The notes below the pieces were generated by a model. The model had not been told where the DNA came from and did not search any database. It was given only the letters and a program-made list of their open reading frames with translations. Position numbers and translations under genes: made by a program. Below, in pieces: positions 46,266-56,329 of a DNA stretch of 64,000 nt (position 1 is the first letter of the stretch; every line of letters starts with the position of its first letter). Source of the stretch: Chitinophagaceae bacterium (GTDB taxonomy: Bacteria; Bacteroidota; Bacteroidia; Chitinophagales; Chitinophagaceae); assembly GCA_016713965.1 (NCBI GenBank), contig JADJOC010000009.1, positions 682,001-746,000 on the forward strand, written 5' to 3'.

Positions 46266-46718
46266 TTATTTATTTAATAATTCTTTTACAATTCCGCTAA
46301 CCGTTTTACCATCAGCCTGACCCGCTAGTTGTTTGGTAACTAATCCCATTACCTTGCCCATATCTGCAGCTCCGGCAGCACCCGTTTCAGTAATGATTTT
46401 TACAACAGCTTCTTTAATCGCAGCTTCATCCAGTTGTTTAGGTAAAAACTTTTCTATTACAGCCATTTCTTCTTTCTCCTTTTCTGCCAGGTCTGCCCTG
46501 CCTTGTTTTTCAAAAATATCCAGGGAATCCCTCCGCTGCTTCATCATTTTTTGTAAAAATTTTTGTTCAGTGGCTTCATCAATTTCCCCCCCGGCACCAG
46601 GTTCTGTTTTAGCCTTAATAATTTCTGCTTTTATAGCCCTCAAACTACGCAATAACGGTTCATTTTTAGCCTTCATTGCCTCTTTCATTTCGGCCATTAC
46701 TTTTTGTTCTAAGCTCAT
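46266..46718 (-). CDS. GatB/YqeY domain protein
   Basis: 150-residue helical protein: LRSLRAIKAEIIKAKTEPG, FLQKMMKQRRDSLDIFEKQG, EEMAVIEKFLPKQLDE and VMGLVTKQLAGQADGKTVS are the YqeY landmarks. The fold corresponds to the tRNA-binding tail of GatB; free-standing YqeY has no firm role. 22 bases to cvpA downstream. Confidence 0.93.
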   Translation of the reverse strand: MSLEQKVMAEMKEAMKAKNEPLLRSLRAIKAEIIKAKTEPGAGGEIDEATEQKFLQKMMKQRRDSLDIFEKQGRADLAEKEKEEMAVIEKFLPKQLDEAAIKEAVVKIITETGAAGAADMGKVMGLVTKQLAGQADGKTVSGIVKELLNK

Positions 46719-46760
46719 ATTTAATTTTTTATTAGATAATGATAATTTTTATCAGGATAT

Positions 46761-47111
46761 TTACTTGCCGTTGTTTTCCTTTAGCTGGATAGCCTTAAAT
46801 TTTTCAAAAAATGATGAAGCAAATTTTTTCATATCATTGCTCATTTCTTCCTGCTTTGTGGCCCGTTTAAAAGTATCAGCCATGGTTATCAGCATTTGAT
46901 AATAAAAATCAGCCATTTCATCCACCATCATATCCTTCGTCCACAAGTCAATCCTCATGGCAGTTTTATCAGCACTATCCCAAAAAGCAATACACATGGC
47001 TTTTGCTTTTTGTGCTATGTCGGTATTACTGTCGGTTGCCGACCAGGTAATTTGCTCCGGCACTTTATCCGGGTCCAGCAATACATCTATTTTTATGGTA
47101 GATTTATTCAT
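46761..47111 (-). CDS. gldC: GldC-like protein
   Basis: 116 residues matching Bacteroidota GldC: DPDKVPEQITWSATDS, ISFWDS-like AFWDSADKTAMRIDLWTKDM and FYYQMLITMADTFKRAT. In flavobacteria gldC supports gliding, yet homologues are widespread in non-gliding relatives, so it is not evidence of motility here. First gene of a likely gldC-yqeY-cvpA run. Confidence 0.85.
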   Translation of the reverse strand: MNKSTIKIDVLLDPDKVPEQITWSATDSNTDIAQKAKAMCIAFWDSADKTAMRIDLWTKDMMVDEMADFYYQMLITMADTFKRATKQEEMSNDMKKFASSFFEKFKAIQLKENNGK

Positions 47112-47221
47112 TGATAAATTTTTGATTAAATGCCAGCAAAGTTACGATGTTTACTATATAATTACCGGCACATTACCGATGCTTATATTTATGCCATAAT
47201 TGACTATAAATTACTTAGAAT

Positions 47222-47945
47222 ATGAAAAAAACAATTGCATATATAACTGATATTCACCTGGACGAAAAATTTCCTATGGATAATGGCGTAGATGCACGGG
47301 GAAACTGGAATATTATTTTAGCTGATATTAATAAAAGGCAAATTGACGAAGTAGTTTTTTGGAGGAGATATCGGGGAAGCCGCTGCAAATAAATATTTTT
47401 TTGATTCCTTACATACATTTAAGAATTTAAACCTTACACTGGGTAATCACGATACTTATCCAGAGGTAAAAAAGCATTATTCAAATCACTTAATAAAAAA
47501 TAATAATGAGCTTTATTGCACTTATGAAGATGAATTTTTTAAATATTTTTTCCTGGATTCTTCACCAGGTGAAATTAGTGCATCACAATTGACATGGTTT
47601 AAGAATGAGTTACTTGTTGCAGCTAAAACAGTAATTATTTTTATCCATCATCCTATTTTAAAAGTTGACACGTGGGTGGATAAAGAGTTTTCTTTATCCA
47701 ACAGGGAGGCTATTAAAGAATTATTGCTTTTGTATAATCAGGAAGTTATTATTTTTTGTGGCCATTATCATACGGAAGATGAAACAGTAAACAACAATAT
47801 CAAACAATATATTACTCCTGCGGCTTCTTACCAGATTTTAAAAGGAACAGATCAACTTAAAGTTGACATAAATATTTTTGGATACAGGTTAATATATATC
47901 AATGATGGTCAAATCAATACAGAAGTGATTTTACATAATAAATAA
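47222..47945 (+). CDS. Calcineurin-like metallophosphoesterase, one frameshift
   Basis: About 240 residues after removal of one T from the run 47355-47360. The metal motifs then appear in order: YITDIHLDE, VFGGDIGEA, LGNHDTYP, FIHHPIL and FCGHYH. The substrate could be a nucleotide, phospholipid headgroup or protein; nothing in the sequence decides. Start ATG 47222 is the only candidate that includes the first metal motif. Divergent from gldC. Confidence 0.88.
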
Positions 47946-48068
47946 TATCACCTAAATGATATCATCCTTATTCGCCTGTATACTTAAAAGCCTGATCCAA
48001 TCATAAATTAAATCTTTTCTTCTTTATTAACCAGGCTTTGTTACCTTGTGCTTATTAAATTAATAATT

Positions 48069-48445
48069 ATGTCTGGAAAAAGTAAAAAACAATTTGGCGT
48101 TTGGATGGATTCCCATCAGGCGACTATAGTTGGTAAAGAAAATGTTGATAGCGGTAATTTTGTGATTTTAGCACATGCAAAAAACAGCGGCCCGGGGAGC
48201 AATTCCAATGAAAAAACAGCCAATAACCTGGAACAGGGTATGCAGCAAAAATTTTTAAGGAAATAGCCTCTCACATGCAAAATGTGGAAGAAATACATGT
48301 AACTGGTACTGGTACGGCACAAGAGCAATTTATACGCTTTCTTTCAGAAACACCGCAGTTTAAAAATACAGTTTCTAAGGAAAGTACATCTAACAAGATG
48401 AGTGATGAAAAATTAATCGAATTCTTTGCTGATAAATTTAATTAA
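48069..48445 (+). CDS. eRF1-domain-like (translational-machinery-type) protein, one frameshift
   Basis: About 125 residues from ATG 48069 once a T is added at 48252-48256. Pattern: FGVWMDSHQATIVG at the N-terminus, FFKEIASHMQNVEEIHVTGT, GTAQEQFIRFLSE, then SNKMSDEKLIEFFADKF at the end. This order (VWxD.xxA.I, xxVxGxGxAKxxF, DxxLxxFxxxxF) matches small bacterial proteins with an eRF1-domain-3-like fold, sometimes named translational machinery or host-attachment-like proteins. Role unproven. A good terminator follows. Confidence 0.6.
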
Positions 48446-48468
48446 TCTTTTAAAATAAAAGATAAAAG

Positions 48469-48498
48469 AGCTGCTTCGTAATTTGGAGCAGCTTTTTT
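48469..48498 (+). terminator. Rho-independent terminator
   Basis: AGCTGCT at 48469-48475 pairs with AGCAGCT at 48487-48493, 11-base loop, then TTTTT. Confidence 0.85.
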
Positions 48499-48549
48499 GT
48501 ATAATAAGTCTAAGACCTGTATAAATTTATAAGGTTAAAAAATAAAATA

Positions 48550-49644
48550 TCACCGCACTACTTTTTCCATTGCCTGTACAATGCTTTGCCATACTAATTG
48601 GGCAGCATTATCAAAATTATATTGCTGCACCCGTTGTAAACCATCTGCAATCATTTTTTCTTTTTATTTTCGTCCTTATACACCGTAATCATGTGCTTTG
48701 CTACATCATCAACATTATCCGGATCAGCATATAAGGCTGCTTCGCCAGCAATTTCTACAATAGTAATTACCGGACTGGTAATTAGTGGTGCCCCGCTTTG
48801 CATCACTTCTATAACAGGTGCATAAAAATCATTTGCTACCGCTGGATATATTACTGCATAGGCAGATGCTGTTATTAATGCTATTTCATTTAAAGAAATA
48901 TTACTTACCAGCTTTACATCATTTTTATATTTATAAGTTGCCAAGCTTTTCAAAAATCTCTCATCGCTTATATTACTTTGACTATACAAAATTAGTTGCA
49001 TGCTGCTTTTTTTGCCATTGCTTAAATTTAGAAAATGCTTTTAATACAGTAATCAAATTTTCATGTGTGCAAAAAGATGCCAGGCACAAAAAGTAATCTA
49101 TACTACTGGCATATTTATTTTTTGCCAATTCTTTTTCTTCCCAGTCAACAGGCTTAAAAAGAGGTGATACTGCATAATAAATTACCGTTATTTTTTTTTC
49201 ATCAATTGCATATGTATTTACTACTTTAGTTTTAATAGATACAGAAGAAGTAGCAACGCTATCTGCATTTTTTAAATCTTTAACAATCTCTTTTTTAGAA
49301 AAAAAATCATTTGCTATTAAGCACTTGGAGAATTTATCATTCTTTACACCCTGTTTGTATACACTAACCAACACATCAGCTTTATGTTTTTTTATAACAG
49401 CAGGTAACTTTATAGTATACCACCAATATTTAGACAAATGCCAGCTGAACGATGAAGAAATCACTAAAGGAAATGTATTTTTTTTAACTTCAAAAGAATG
49501 TTGAAAAATTGCCTTGGGATAAATATAGATAAACTGGTGCTGAGGGTAATTATTTGCCAGCCGGTTAAAACATTCTATAATAAAATTGTTATAGTTTTTT
49601 AAATGCTTTTGTAATAAAAAGCTGGCATCAACTGCTATAACCAT
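48550..49644 (-). CDS. Glycosyltransferase family 4-like protein, two frameshifts
   Basis: Removing one base near 49007-49013 joins KQWQKKSSMQLILYSQSN, and adding one near 48654-48659 joins ENKKKKMIADGLQRVQ; the whole is about 364 residues ending in MEKVVR. The C-terminal GT-B half has the donor-sugar signature of GT4 enzymes: YPAVANDFYAPVIEVMQSGA and PLITS, then EIAGEAALYADP. The first half supplies the acceptor domain (KADVLVSVY, TVIYYAVSPLFKP). Likely acts on cell-surface polysaccharide; acceptor and sugar unknown. Confidence 0.85.
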
Positions 49645-49667
49645 TTGTTGTTGTTAATAAAATAAAT

Positions 49668-50947
49668 TTACTTTAATACTTTTAACTTAACAGTTTCTAT
49701 CCGGGTATCACTCACATTTAAAACATCAAATTCATAATTACCTATAATGATCCTGTCTTTTAATTTTGGTATGCCTTCATTGTTTTCAATAATATATCCG
49801 GAAAGGGTTTCAGCATGCTCTTCACCATTAAAGTCCAGCTCATAATGTTCCCGGATATAATCAAGTTTTAGCCTGCCACTAAATATAAACTCATTGCCCG
49901 AAAGCTGTTTTTCCACAAACTCCTCAGTGTCAAATTCATCTTTGATATCACCAAAAATCTCTTCCAGTAAATCTTCCATAGTTACAATGCCGGCGGTACC
50001 TCCAAACTCGTCTATCACCCATGCAATACTTTTTCTTTCCCTGGTAAATTTGCTCATTAAATCTGTAGCACTCATACTTTCGGGTACAGTAGGTATTGGC
50101 AGTAAAACTTCTTTTACAGTAGCCGGGTTTTTAAACAGGTCTAGTTGGTGGATATACCCTGTAATATTATCAATATTACCTTCATACACTACTAATTTAC
50201 TTAACTGTGTATGTATAAATTTGTCTTTTACATTTTCGATTGAAGTATGACATTCCACGCCTTCAATTTCTTTCCTGGGCACCAGGCATTCCCTTAATTT
50301 TACTTCTCCCAGGGAAAGTGCATTTTCAAATAACTCCTTATTTATTTCATCAATATTTTCTTCACTATTACTTTTACTCTGCTGTAGAAAATGTTCAAGA
50401 TCTATTTTAGTAAAAACTTCTTTCTTTTCATTAATTTTTACATCAAAAATAATTTTCAACATCCATTCAGCAATATTTACAAAAAGAGAAGCGATTGCTG
50501 AAAATATGGAATAAAAAAACGGATAACATAAGCTATAAAGCCACTACTCAATATTGATTCATTCCTGGCCCTGAAAAATGCTTTAAAAATAAATTCAAAA
50601 AAAAGAAGGCAAATAGTGGAGAAAATTGTTTCAATAATCAGGTGAATATATGGGTTAGATATATCCCAGGAAAAATCACCAATTTTATTTTGCCAGATTC
50701 CCTGCATAAAGCTACTCCATAATAATCCGTACACAACAAGTATAATATTAAACCCTATCAGTGTAGTACCAATAAAACGGGCAGGTTTATCAGCAAATGC
50801 CCCCCAGGTTTTTCCTGCGTAAGCCCCTTGCTTTCTTTTTAATTCAATAGATAGCTTGTTAGCAGATATAAAAGCGATTTCTATACCTGAAAAAAAGCCT
50901 ATCAATATTAAAGATGCTATTATAGCTATTAGTGCCATCCAATCCAT
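49668..50947 (-). CDS. gldE: GldE-like CNNM/CBS/CorC-domain protein, one frameshift
   Basis: Hemolysin/CorC-family membrane protein: CNNM (DUF21) domain with four hydrophobic segments (residues 1-155, with FFSGIEIAFISANKLSIE), CBS pair (FIHTQLSKLVVYEGNI, RKSIAWVIDEFGGTAGIVT) and the C-terminal CorC/HlyC domain (EHAETLSGYIIENNEGIPK). One T missing in the run at 50513-50519 breaks it between CNNM and CBS domains; corrected length ~426 residues. Flavobacterial GldE shares this architecture; relatives export Mg2+ or Co2+. The name reflects similarity, not proof of gliding. Confidence 0.85.
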
Positions 50948-51002
50948 ATATAAAAATAAGAAAGAAGCTTGATTAATGAGTTAATACTAGTCAATTTATT
51001 AA

Positions 51003-51574
51003 TTAATTCAGAAATTTTTCTACAGCTTCTTTTGCTTTGCTACACGCTGTTTCAAGTATATCATTAATAATAATTACATTAAAGTGCTCTTTAAATGATA
51101 ATTCGTAAGCTGCTTTATTTACCCGGGCCTGTAGAGATTCTATACTTTCTGTACCCCTGCTTTGCAGGCGGTTTTGTAATTCAGCTACCGACGGGGGCTC
51201 AATAAAAATTGATAATGAGCTTTCGGGATATTGCTGCTGCACATGAATGGCCCCTTTTACATCAATATCCAAAACAGGAATTTGGTTCCTATTCCAGATA
51301 CTTTGCAGCTCATCTTTTAAAGTACCATAATACTTTCCTTCGTATACCATCTCCCATTCCACAAATTCATCATGCTGTATTTTTCTTTAAAAACATCTTC
51401 GGTAATTAAGTAATAATACACACCATGTTTTTCAATACCCCTTGCATCACGGGTGGCGGCATATACAGAAACAGCAAGTTGCGGAAAAATATGTATTAAA
51501 TACCTTGTAATAGAAGTTTTCCCGGCGCCTGAAGGTGCTGTAATAATAATAATTTTATTTTTAGTAAGATTCAT
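51003..51574 (-). CDS. gmk: Guanylate kinase, one frameshift
   Basis: Phosphorylates GMP to GDP; essential. P-loop APSGAGKTS (residues 12-20). Adding one A at 51380-51384 joins VFKEKIQHDEFVEWEMVYEG, carrying the conserved EWxxxxGxxYG region, and gives 190 residues with DIDVKGA and the lid SRGTESIESLQAR. The GMP-binding loop reads AATRDARGIE instead of the commoner ATTRxxRxGE. The frameshift in an essential gene is one of the best signs that breaks in this window are artefacts. Confidence 0.93.
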
Positions 51575-51659
51575 AAATGTTTATAAAACTGGTGCTGCTA
51601 AGTTATTGTAATTTATTTCAATCAGTATTACCTGGTTTGTTGCTTATTAAGAAATATGT

Positions 51660-51780
51660 TTGGGGCTGTGTGCAGTAGAAACATTAATCAGCTTTAGTAC
51701 CGGCTGCTACAGGCTCCGCTATCGCTACGGCCCTCGTTACATTCGGCCTTACGCATCCGGCATCCCTTCATCAGCCGGAA
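51660..51780. repeat. Family-2 intergenic repeat
   Basis: GC-rich 120-base element in the 252-base gap between gmk and the FMN reductase gene: TGGGGCTGTGTGCAGTAG, then CCGGCT, CTCCGCTATCGCTACGG, TTAC and CATCCGGCATCC. The same blocks in the same order occur at 61510-61605. The nested CCGGC/GCCGG words allow a branched fold. No ORF. Confidence 0.7.
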
Positions 51781-51826
51781 CTTTATTGTGCCCCTTCATT
51801 TCCCTGCCCCTTTTATTTTCTCCAAA

Positions 51827-52372
51827 TTAGTGGCTGGCATTGTTTACTAAGTGTATAAATGATTCAATAAACCTTGCTAAATCGCTTTTAGTTTTATTGT
51901 CCCTAATTTCTCCTGTGTCACTTATTTTTCCTTTTATACCTTGTATCAATAAGGCTGTTCCGCTAGTAAATTTTGCCAGTATAGTTTTCATTATCAATTG
52001 TAATTCTTCATGCCCTTTTTGCCCTTGCGCAGAAGCCGTAATAATTCCGACAGGCTTATTACTAAATACAGTTGTTGTTACGCACCATTCAATGGCATTT
52101 TTCAGTCCGCTCGGAATACTAAAAACATATTCCGGCGTACTTATTATTACTCCGTCTGCTTTTTCTATGTTATTCCTGAACGCTACAATTTTTTTTGGCG
52201 GGTTACCTGTTGAGCGCTCAGGATCAAAATGCGGCAGTTCCTTTAAATCCTTAAATATTGTCAGATTAAATTCGGCCTTTGTCAAATCAGTAAAATTATC
52301 AACAAGTTTTTGGTTCGCTGAATTTTGGCTTGCACTTCCAATAATTACAAATATATTTTTCTTTTCTTCCAT
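51827..52372 (-). CDS. NADPH-dependent FMN reductase family protein
   Basis: 181 residues, flavodoxin-like fold. FMN phosphate loop IGSASQNSANQKLV at residues ~12-25; isoalloxazine segment STPEYVFSIPSGLKNAIEW with the conserved PEYxxSIPxxLKNAIDW pattern; KPVGIITASAQGQKGHEE. Such enzymes reduce quinones, azo dyes, chromate or supply FMNH2. No partner nearby, so no substrate is proposed. Confidence 0.9.
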   Translation of the reverse strand: MEEKKNIFVIIGSASQNSANQKLVDNFTDLTKAEFNLTIFKDLKELPHFDPERSTGNPPKKIVAFRNNIEKADGVIISTPEYVFSIPSGLKNAIEWCVTTTVFSNKPVGIITASAQGQKGHEELQLIMKTILAKFTSGTALLIQGIKGKISDTGEIRDNKTKSDLARFIESFIHLVNNASH

Positions 52373-52408
52373 TACTTATCAATGCATAAATTTATCGTTA
52401 GTCCATCA

Positions 52409-53716
52409 CTACGGCGTTATTCTTTTTATATCAGCTCCCAGGTTTCTCAACCTTTCATCAATATTTTGATACCCTCTGTCAATCTGGTCAATATTCTGGA
52501 TAACACTTTTGCCTTTGGCACTTAATGCAGCAATCAACAATGCTACCCCCGCCCTTATATCAGGACTGCTCATCGTAATTCCCCGCAAGTGCTGCTCTTT
52601 TTCCAAACCAATTACTACGGCACGGTGTGGATCGCATAAAATAATCTGTGCGCCCATATCTATTAGTTTATCGACGAAGAACAAGCGGCTTTCAAACATT
52701 TTCTGGTGTATGAGCACACTTCCTCTTGCACGTATGGCCGTTACCAAAACAATGCTCAATAAATCAGGTGTAAATCCCGGCCAGGGATGGTCATATATGG
52801 TTAATACACCCCCATCCAGGTATTTTTGAACCTCATAATATTCCTGTGCAGGGATATGAATATCATCGCCAATAAAATTTAACCGAATACCTAACTGACG
52901 GAATTTTTCGGGAATTACGCCCAAATGTTCAATACCGGCATTTTTTATAATAATATCGCTTTGAGTCATAGCTGCCAACCCGATGAAGCTACCTACTTCA
53001 ATCATATCGGGTAGCATGGTATGCGTAGTGCCTGCCAGGTAATTTACTCCATTAATATACAGCAGGTTGCTGCCAATACCTGAAATTTTTGCACCCATCC
53101 GGTTTAGCATTTTGCACAATTGCTGTACATAAGGCTCACAGGCTGCATTGTAAATAGTGGTAGTGCCTTTTGCCATTACTGCAGCCATAATAAGATTAGC
53201 CGTTCCTGTAACACTTGGTTCATCTAAAAGCAAATGAGCCCCTTTTAATCCGGATGTTGTTAAATGGAAAAATCCATCCTGGTGATAATTAAAATCAGCG
53301 CCTAGTTTTTCAAATCCGATGATATGTGTATCCAATCTTCTTCGGCCGATTTTATCACCGCCCGGTTTAGGGATATATGCTTTTTTAAATCTGGTAAGCA
53401 TTGGCCCTGCAAGCATTACAGCACCACGAAGCTTCCCGCTCTTTTTATGAAAAGCTTCGCTGTGCAGATAATCCACATCCACATCATCAGCCTGAAATAG
53501 GCAGGTATCCCTGTTTAACCTTTCCACTTTCACTTTCATTTCAATGAGCAGCTCTATCAATAAATTTACATCTATGATATCCGGAATATTGTGCAAAATA
53601 ATTTTTTCCGGTGTAAGCAATACTGCTGAAATAATTTGTAAGGCTTCATTTTTTGCTCCCTGTGGTATAATTTCTCCCTTTAAGGGTTTTCCACCTTTTA
53701 CTTCAAATAAACTCAT
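52409..53716 (-). CDS. murA: UDP-N-acetylglucosamine 1-carboxyvinyltransferase MurA
   Basis: First committed step of peptidoglycan synthesis, transfer of enolpyruvate to UDP-GlcNAc. 435 residues, full length; substrate-binding Lys22-Asn23 in GAKNEALQ and RGSVLIHQKMFESRLFFVD-type core present. The catalytic loop, PGGCxIG with Cys115 in E. coli, here reads PKPGGDKIGRRRLDTH with Asp121. Asp at this position is known from mycobacteria, chlamydiae and Borrelia and makes the enzyme insensitive to fosfomycin. The DUF4290 gene lies upstream, a conserved neighbour in this phylum. Confidence 0.95.
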   Translation of the reverse strand: MSLFEVKGGKPLKGEIIPQGAKNEALQIISAVLLTPEKIILHNIPDIIDVNLLIELLIEMKVKVERLNRDTCLFQADDVDVDYLHSEAFHKKSGKLRGAVMLAGPMLTRFKKAYIPKPGGDKIGRRRLDTHIIGFEKLGADFNYHQDGFFHLTTSGLKGAHLLLDEPSVTGTANLIMAAVMAKGTTTIYNAACEPYVQQLCKMLNRMGAKISGIGSNLLYINGVNYLAGTTHTMLPDMIEVGSFIGLAAMTQSDIIIKNAGIEHLGVIPEKFRQLGIRLNFIGDDIHIPAQEYYEVQKYLDGGVLTIYDHPWPGFTPDLLSIVLVTAIRARGSVLIHQKMFESRLFFVDKLIDMGAQIILCDPHRAVVIGLEKEQHLRGITMSSPDIRAGVALLIAALSAKGKSVIQNIDQIDRGYQNIDERLRNLGADIKRITP

Positions 53717-53743
53717 GATTTAATTATTAATTGGGATAAAGGA

Positions 53744-53777
53744 AAATAAAAAACCCTGCACTGTTTATCAGCCAGGG
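53744..53777 (-). terminator. Terminator between DUF4290 gene and murA
   Basis: Minus-strand hairpin CCCTG-CTG / CAG-CAGGG (53754-53777) with small bulges and a five-base loop, followed on that strand by TTTTTTATTT. Separates the two genes' transcripts. Confidence 0.75.
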
Positions 53778-53867
53778 AAATTATTTATTATCAGCTATAC
53801 ATTATGCAATGATAAATAGTTACTATACTAATATTTATTACAATTTGTGTAATCCGTGTTTTAAATA

Positions 53868-54620
53868 CTAATATCTTTTTTTAAAATTCCTGTTATTATT
53901 GTTATTATTTCTATTGTCTCTTCCTCCATTATCCCTTCCCCCAACATTCCTGTTGCCGGTGTTACCCCTGTTATCCCTGCCATTATTCGGCCTGCCATCC
54001 CTTGCAACAAAATTTTTTCTATATCCTCCTGTGTTCCTGCTAAATTCTTCTCTTTCTCTCTCGGTGCGATGTTTTACAAAAGGGCGGTTATTAAATTCCA
54101 ACTCACCTTCTGTCATATTGCTTAATTCTGTTTGTATATTTTCGTCGTGTACCAGTTCTTTGTGCCAGTTGCTATAGGTTAATTTCATATAGTAAGCAAT
54201 AGCATTAGCAAAACCTTGCTTTTTTTCAGGATTTTCTTCTTTTAATGCTTTGTCAATTACAACTTCAATGTTTTTGCCCAGGTGATTAAATTTAGGATAT
54301 CTTTTCGGATAGCGTAAACGCTCAGGCCTTGCTTTTAAAGTTTCTCTTGTAGGTATTGGGTAAGGGCTGTCCACATCCAGCTCAAAATTGCTGATTAAAA
54401 AAAGATGATCCCATAATTTATGCCGGAAATCTTCTACATTTTTCAGATGGGGATTTAAAAAGCCCATTAATTCAATTACGGCATATGCATTCCGCTGCCT
54501 TTCTTCTTTATCTTTTATTGATAATAAATACTCCACCATTTTTTGAATATGACGGCCATATTCTTTCATAATTAAATGATTACGGGTAGTATTATACTCC
54601 ATATTCTCAACATTTTCCAT
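53868..54620 (-). CDS. DUF4290 family protein with Gly/Arg/Asn-rich tail
   Basis: 250 residues. Residues 1-185 form the conserved helical DUF4290 domain (YNTTRNHLIMKEYGRHIQ, ELMGFLNPHLKNVEDFRHKL, YPIPTRETLKARPERLRYPK). The last ~50 residues are low-complexity with RDGRPNNGRDNRG-type repeats and basic ends, like an RGG-type RNA-binding tail. Function unknown; the domain is restricted to Bacteroidota as far as I know. Nucleic-acid binding by the tail is inference. Confidence 0.88.
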   Translation of the reverse strand: MENVENMEYNTTRNHLIMKEYGRHIQKMVEYLLSIKDKEERQRNAYAVIELMGFLNPHLKNVEDFRHKLWDHLFLISNFELDVDSPYPIPTRETLKARPERLRYPKRYPKFNHLGKNIEVVIDKALKEENPEKKQGFANAIAYYMKLTYSNWHKELVHDENIQTELSNMTEGELEFNNRPFVKHRTEREREEFSRNTGGYRKNFVARDGRPNNGRDNRGNTGNRNVGGRDNGGRDNRNNNNNNRNFKKRY

Positions 54621-54710
54621 AAAGCAAATATAAGGCGTTAAAAACTAGTAAACAAGGGCATATTCTTGTACAAAAGAAGTTTAATAACAGTTAAATAATG
54701 ATAATTATGA

Positions 54711-55112
54711 TTAACCTGGCCGTTTTTTAATTACAATAATAAGTGCCAATAATATACCAACACTATCAGCAGCCCAATCCAGCCAGTCAAATTCCCTGCC
54801 GGGGATATAATATTTTTGTATATATTCTGTAGCCAAACCCCATATAGAGCTGGTAATAGCTACTATTATTATAGTTATATGCTTTTTTGTTTTGCTTAAA
54901 CCAGATTTTACAATAGGGTGCATCCACAAAAAGCTTAACACTCCAAATAACCCGGCATGTACCCATTTATCTAGGTAAATATGGTTGAACCATGTGTCAG
55001 CTTTTGGCAACCCCCTAGAAGGTATACAAAGCAGTATTAATACAACAAAAAACCAGGCAATGCCTGGTAAAAATTTTTTAAAAAAAATATTTTTCATTGA
55101 TGGTTTGCACAA
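54711..55112 (-). CDS. VanZ-like membrane protein
   Basis: 133 residues (128 from the second Met, MKNIFFKKFLPG, which looks more natural). Four membrane segments with HAGLFGVLSFLWMHP, SSIWGLATEYIQKYY and EFDWLDWAADSVGILLALI: the E...DWxDxxxNxxG pattern of VanZ-like proteins. VanZ itself gives low-level teicoplanin resistance, but most relatives are of unknown role. 22 bases to gcvH upstream. Confidence 0.82.
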   Translation of the reverse strand: MCKPSMKNIFFKKFLPGIAWFFVVLILLCIPSRGLPKADTWFNHIYLDKWVHAGLFGVLSFLWMHPIVKSGLSKTKKHITIIIVAITSSIWGLATEYIQKYYIPGREFDWLDWAADSVGILLALIIVIKKRPG

Positions 55113-55134
55113 GCGTAGGTGTTATAAAATATAT

Positions 55135-55512
55135 CTAGCTAACTAATGAAGTGTATGCTGAAGCTTTCATTAAAACTGATGTGTCTGCGCCTTCATCTAT
55201 TTTCATTTTTACCATCCATCCCTGGCCATAAGGATCAGTGTTTACTAAATCAGGCTGGCTGTCCAGCAAAGGATTTATTTCTATAACTGTGCCTGCCAAC
55301 GGCAAAAATAAATCACTTACTGTTTTTACTGCTTCAACGGTACCAAAAATTTCTTCAGCAGCCAGAGATTTATCTTTTGCAGTAATGTCGATATATACAA
55401 TATCACCCAGTTCTTTTTGGGCAAAATCCGTAATGCCGATAGTAGCAGTATCACCTTCCAGCAATATCCACTCATGATCCTTAGTGTACAGTAAGTTATC
55501 CGGAAATTCCAT
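55135..55512 (-). CDS. gcvH: Glycine cleavage system H protein
   Basis: Lipoyl carrier of the glycine cleavage complex, shuttling the aminomethyl group between the P, T and L proteins. 125 residues, normal; the lipoylated Lys63 sits in GTVEAVKTVSDLFLP, preceded by ITDFAQKELGDIVYID. The gcvT/gcvP genes are not in the window. Confidence 0.96.
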   Translation of the reverse strand: MEFPDNLLYTKDHEWILLEGDTATIGITDFAQKELGDIVYIDITAKDKSLAAEEIFGTVEAVKTVSDLFLPLAGTVIEINPLLDSQPDLVNTDPYGQGWMVKMKIDEGADTSVLMKASAYTSLVS

Positions 55513-55594
55513 AGTAAAAAATAATTTATAATTTATAATGTAGCTGCAAAGTAAAAGATTTTTTATTCATAGCCAATTTAAGCTATGCAGATTG

Positions 55595-56309
55595 TTATTT
55601 CATTACTACAATTTTCATTCTTATATCAGATAGGGGGCGATTACTACCATTCGTAGCTGTTTCAGCTATTTTATTTATTACTTCCATACCTTCCAGCACT
55701 TCACCAAACACGGTATAATTCATATCCAGAAAAGGCGTTCCTCCTTTATTCTTATATACCGTTCTTTTAGCAGCTGAAAATTTTTGGCCGGATTGTAGTT
55801 CCATCATATTCAACTCTTCATCAGTATATTTTTTTCCTTGTACTATGTAAAACTGGCAACCACTACTTGCTTTTGCCGGGTTATTATCTCTTGCTGCTGC
55901 CAATGCACCTGCTTTATGAAATAAAGAGGTGTCAAACTCGGCCGGAATGGTATAGCCTACATCGCCGCTGCCCAACATGCCCCCCCTTCCATAGCATTTT
56001 TGCTTTGCGGATCACCACCTTGTATCATAAATCCTTTTATTACCCTGTGAAACATGAGACTGTCATAAAGTGTTCCCCCACCAGTCTTAAAAAATTATCC
56101 CGGTGCTGTGGAGTTTTATCATATAATCTTACAATTATAGTACCCGAATCTGTTATTATTTTAACCATAGATTCCGCCTGAATTTTTTTTGACATCGGGG
56201 CTTTTTTTGCTGTACTTACTTTCTTTTTAGCAACAGGCTTTTTAGTTTGTGAAAAAGCAGTGGCAGTTAATAAAAAGGCAATACAACTAATAATAAAAAC
56301 TGGCTTCAT
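55595..56309 (-). CDS. Exported cyclophilin-type peptidyl-prolyl isomerase, two frame breaks
   Basis: Signal peptide MKPVFIISCIAFLLTATAFS, a Lys-rich linker (KKPVAKKKVSTAKKAP), then the cyclophilin domain. Two defects interrupt it: one T missing near 56066 (restoring GEHFYDSLMFHRVIKGFMIQ, the active-site strand with FHRV and GGDP) and a miscounted G run at 55980-55986. After correction: EGGMLGSGDVGYTIPAEF, CQFYIVQG, YTVFGEVLEGMEV. About 235 residues. Likely a periplasmic folding catalyst. Confidence 0.88.
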
Positions 56310-56329
56310 ACAATTATAATTAAATATTT

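Noticed and set aside
46761..50947. Evidence for gliding motility from gldC- and gldE-like genes
   Set aside because: Both families occur in many non-gliding Bacteroidota and none of the core gldKLMN/spr genes are here.
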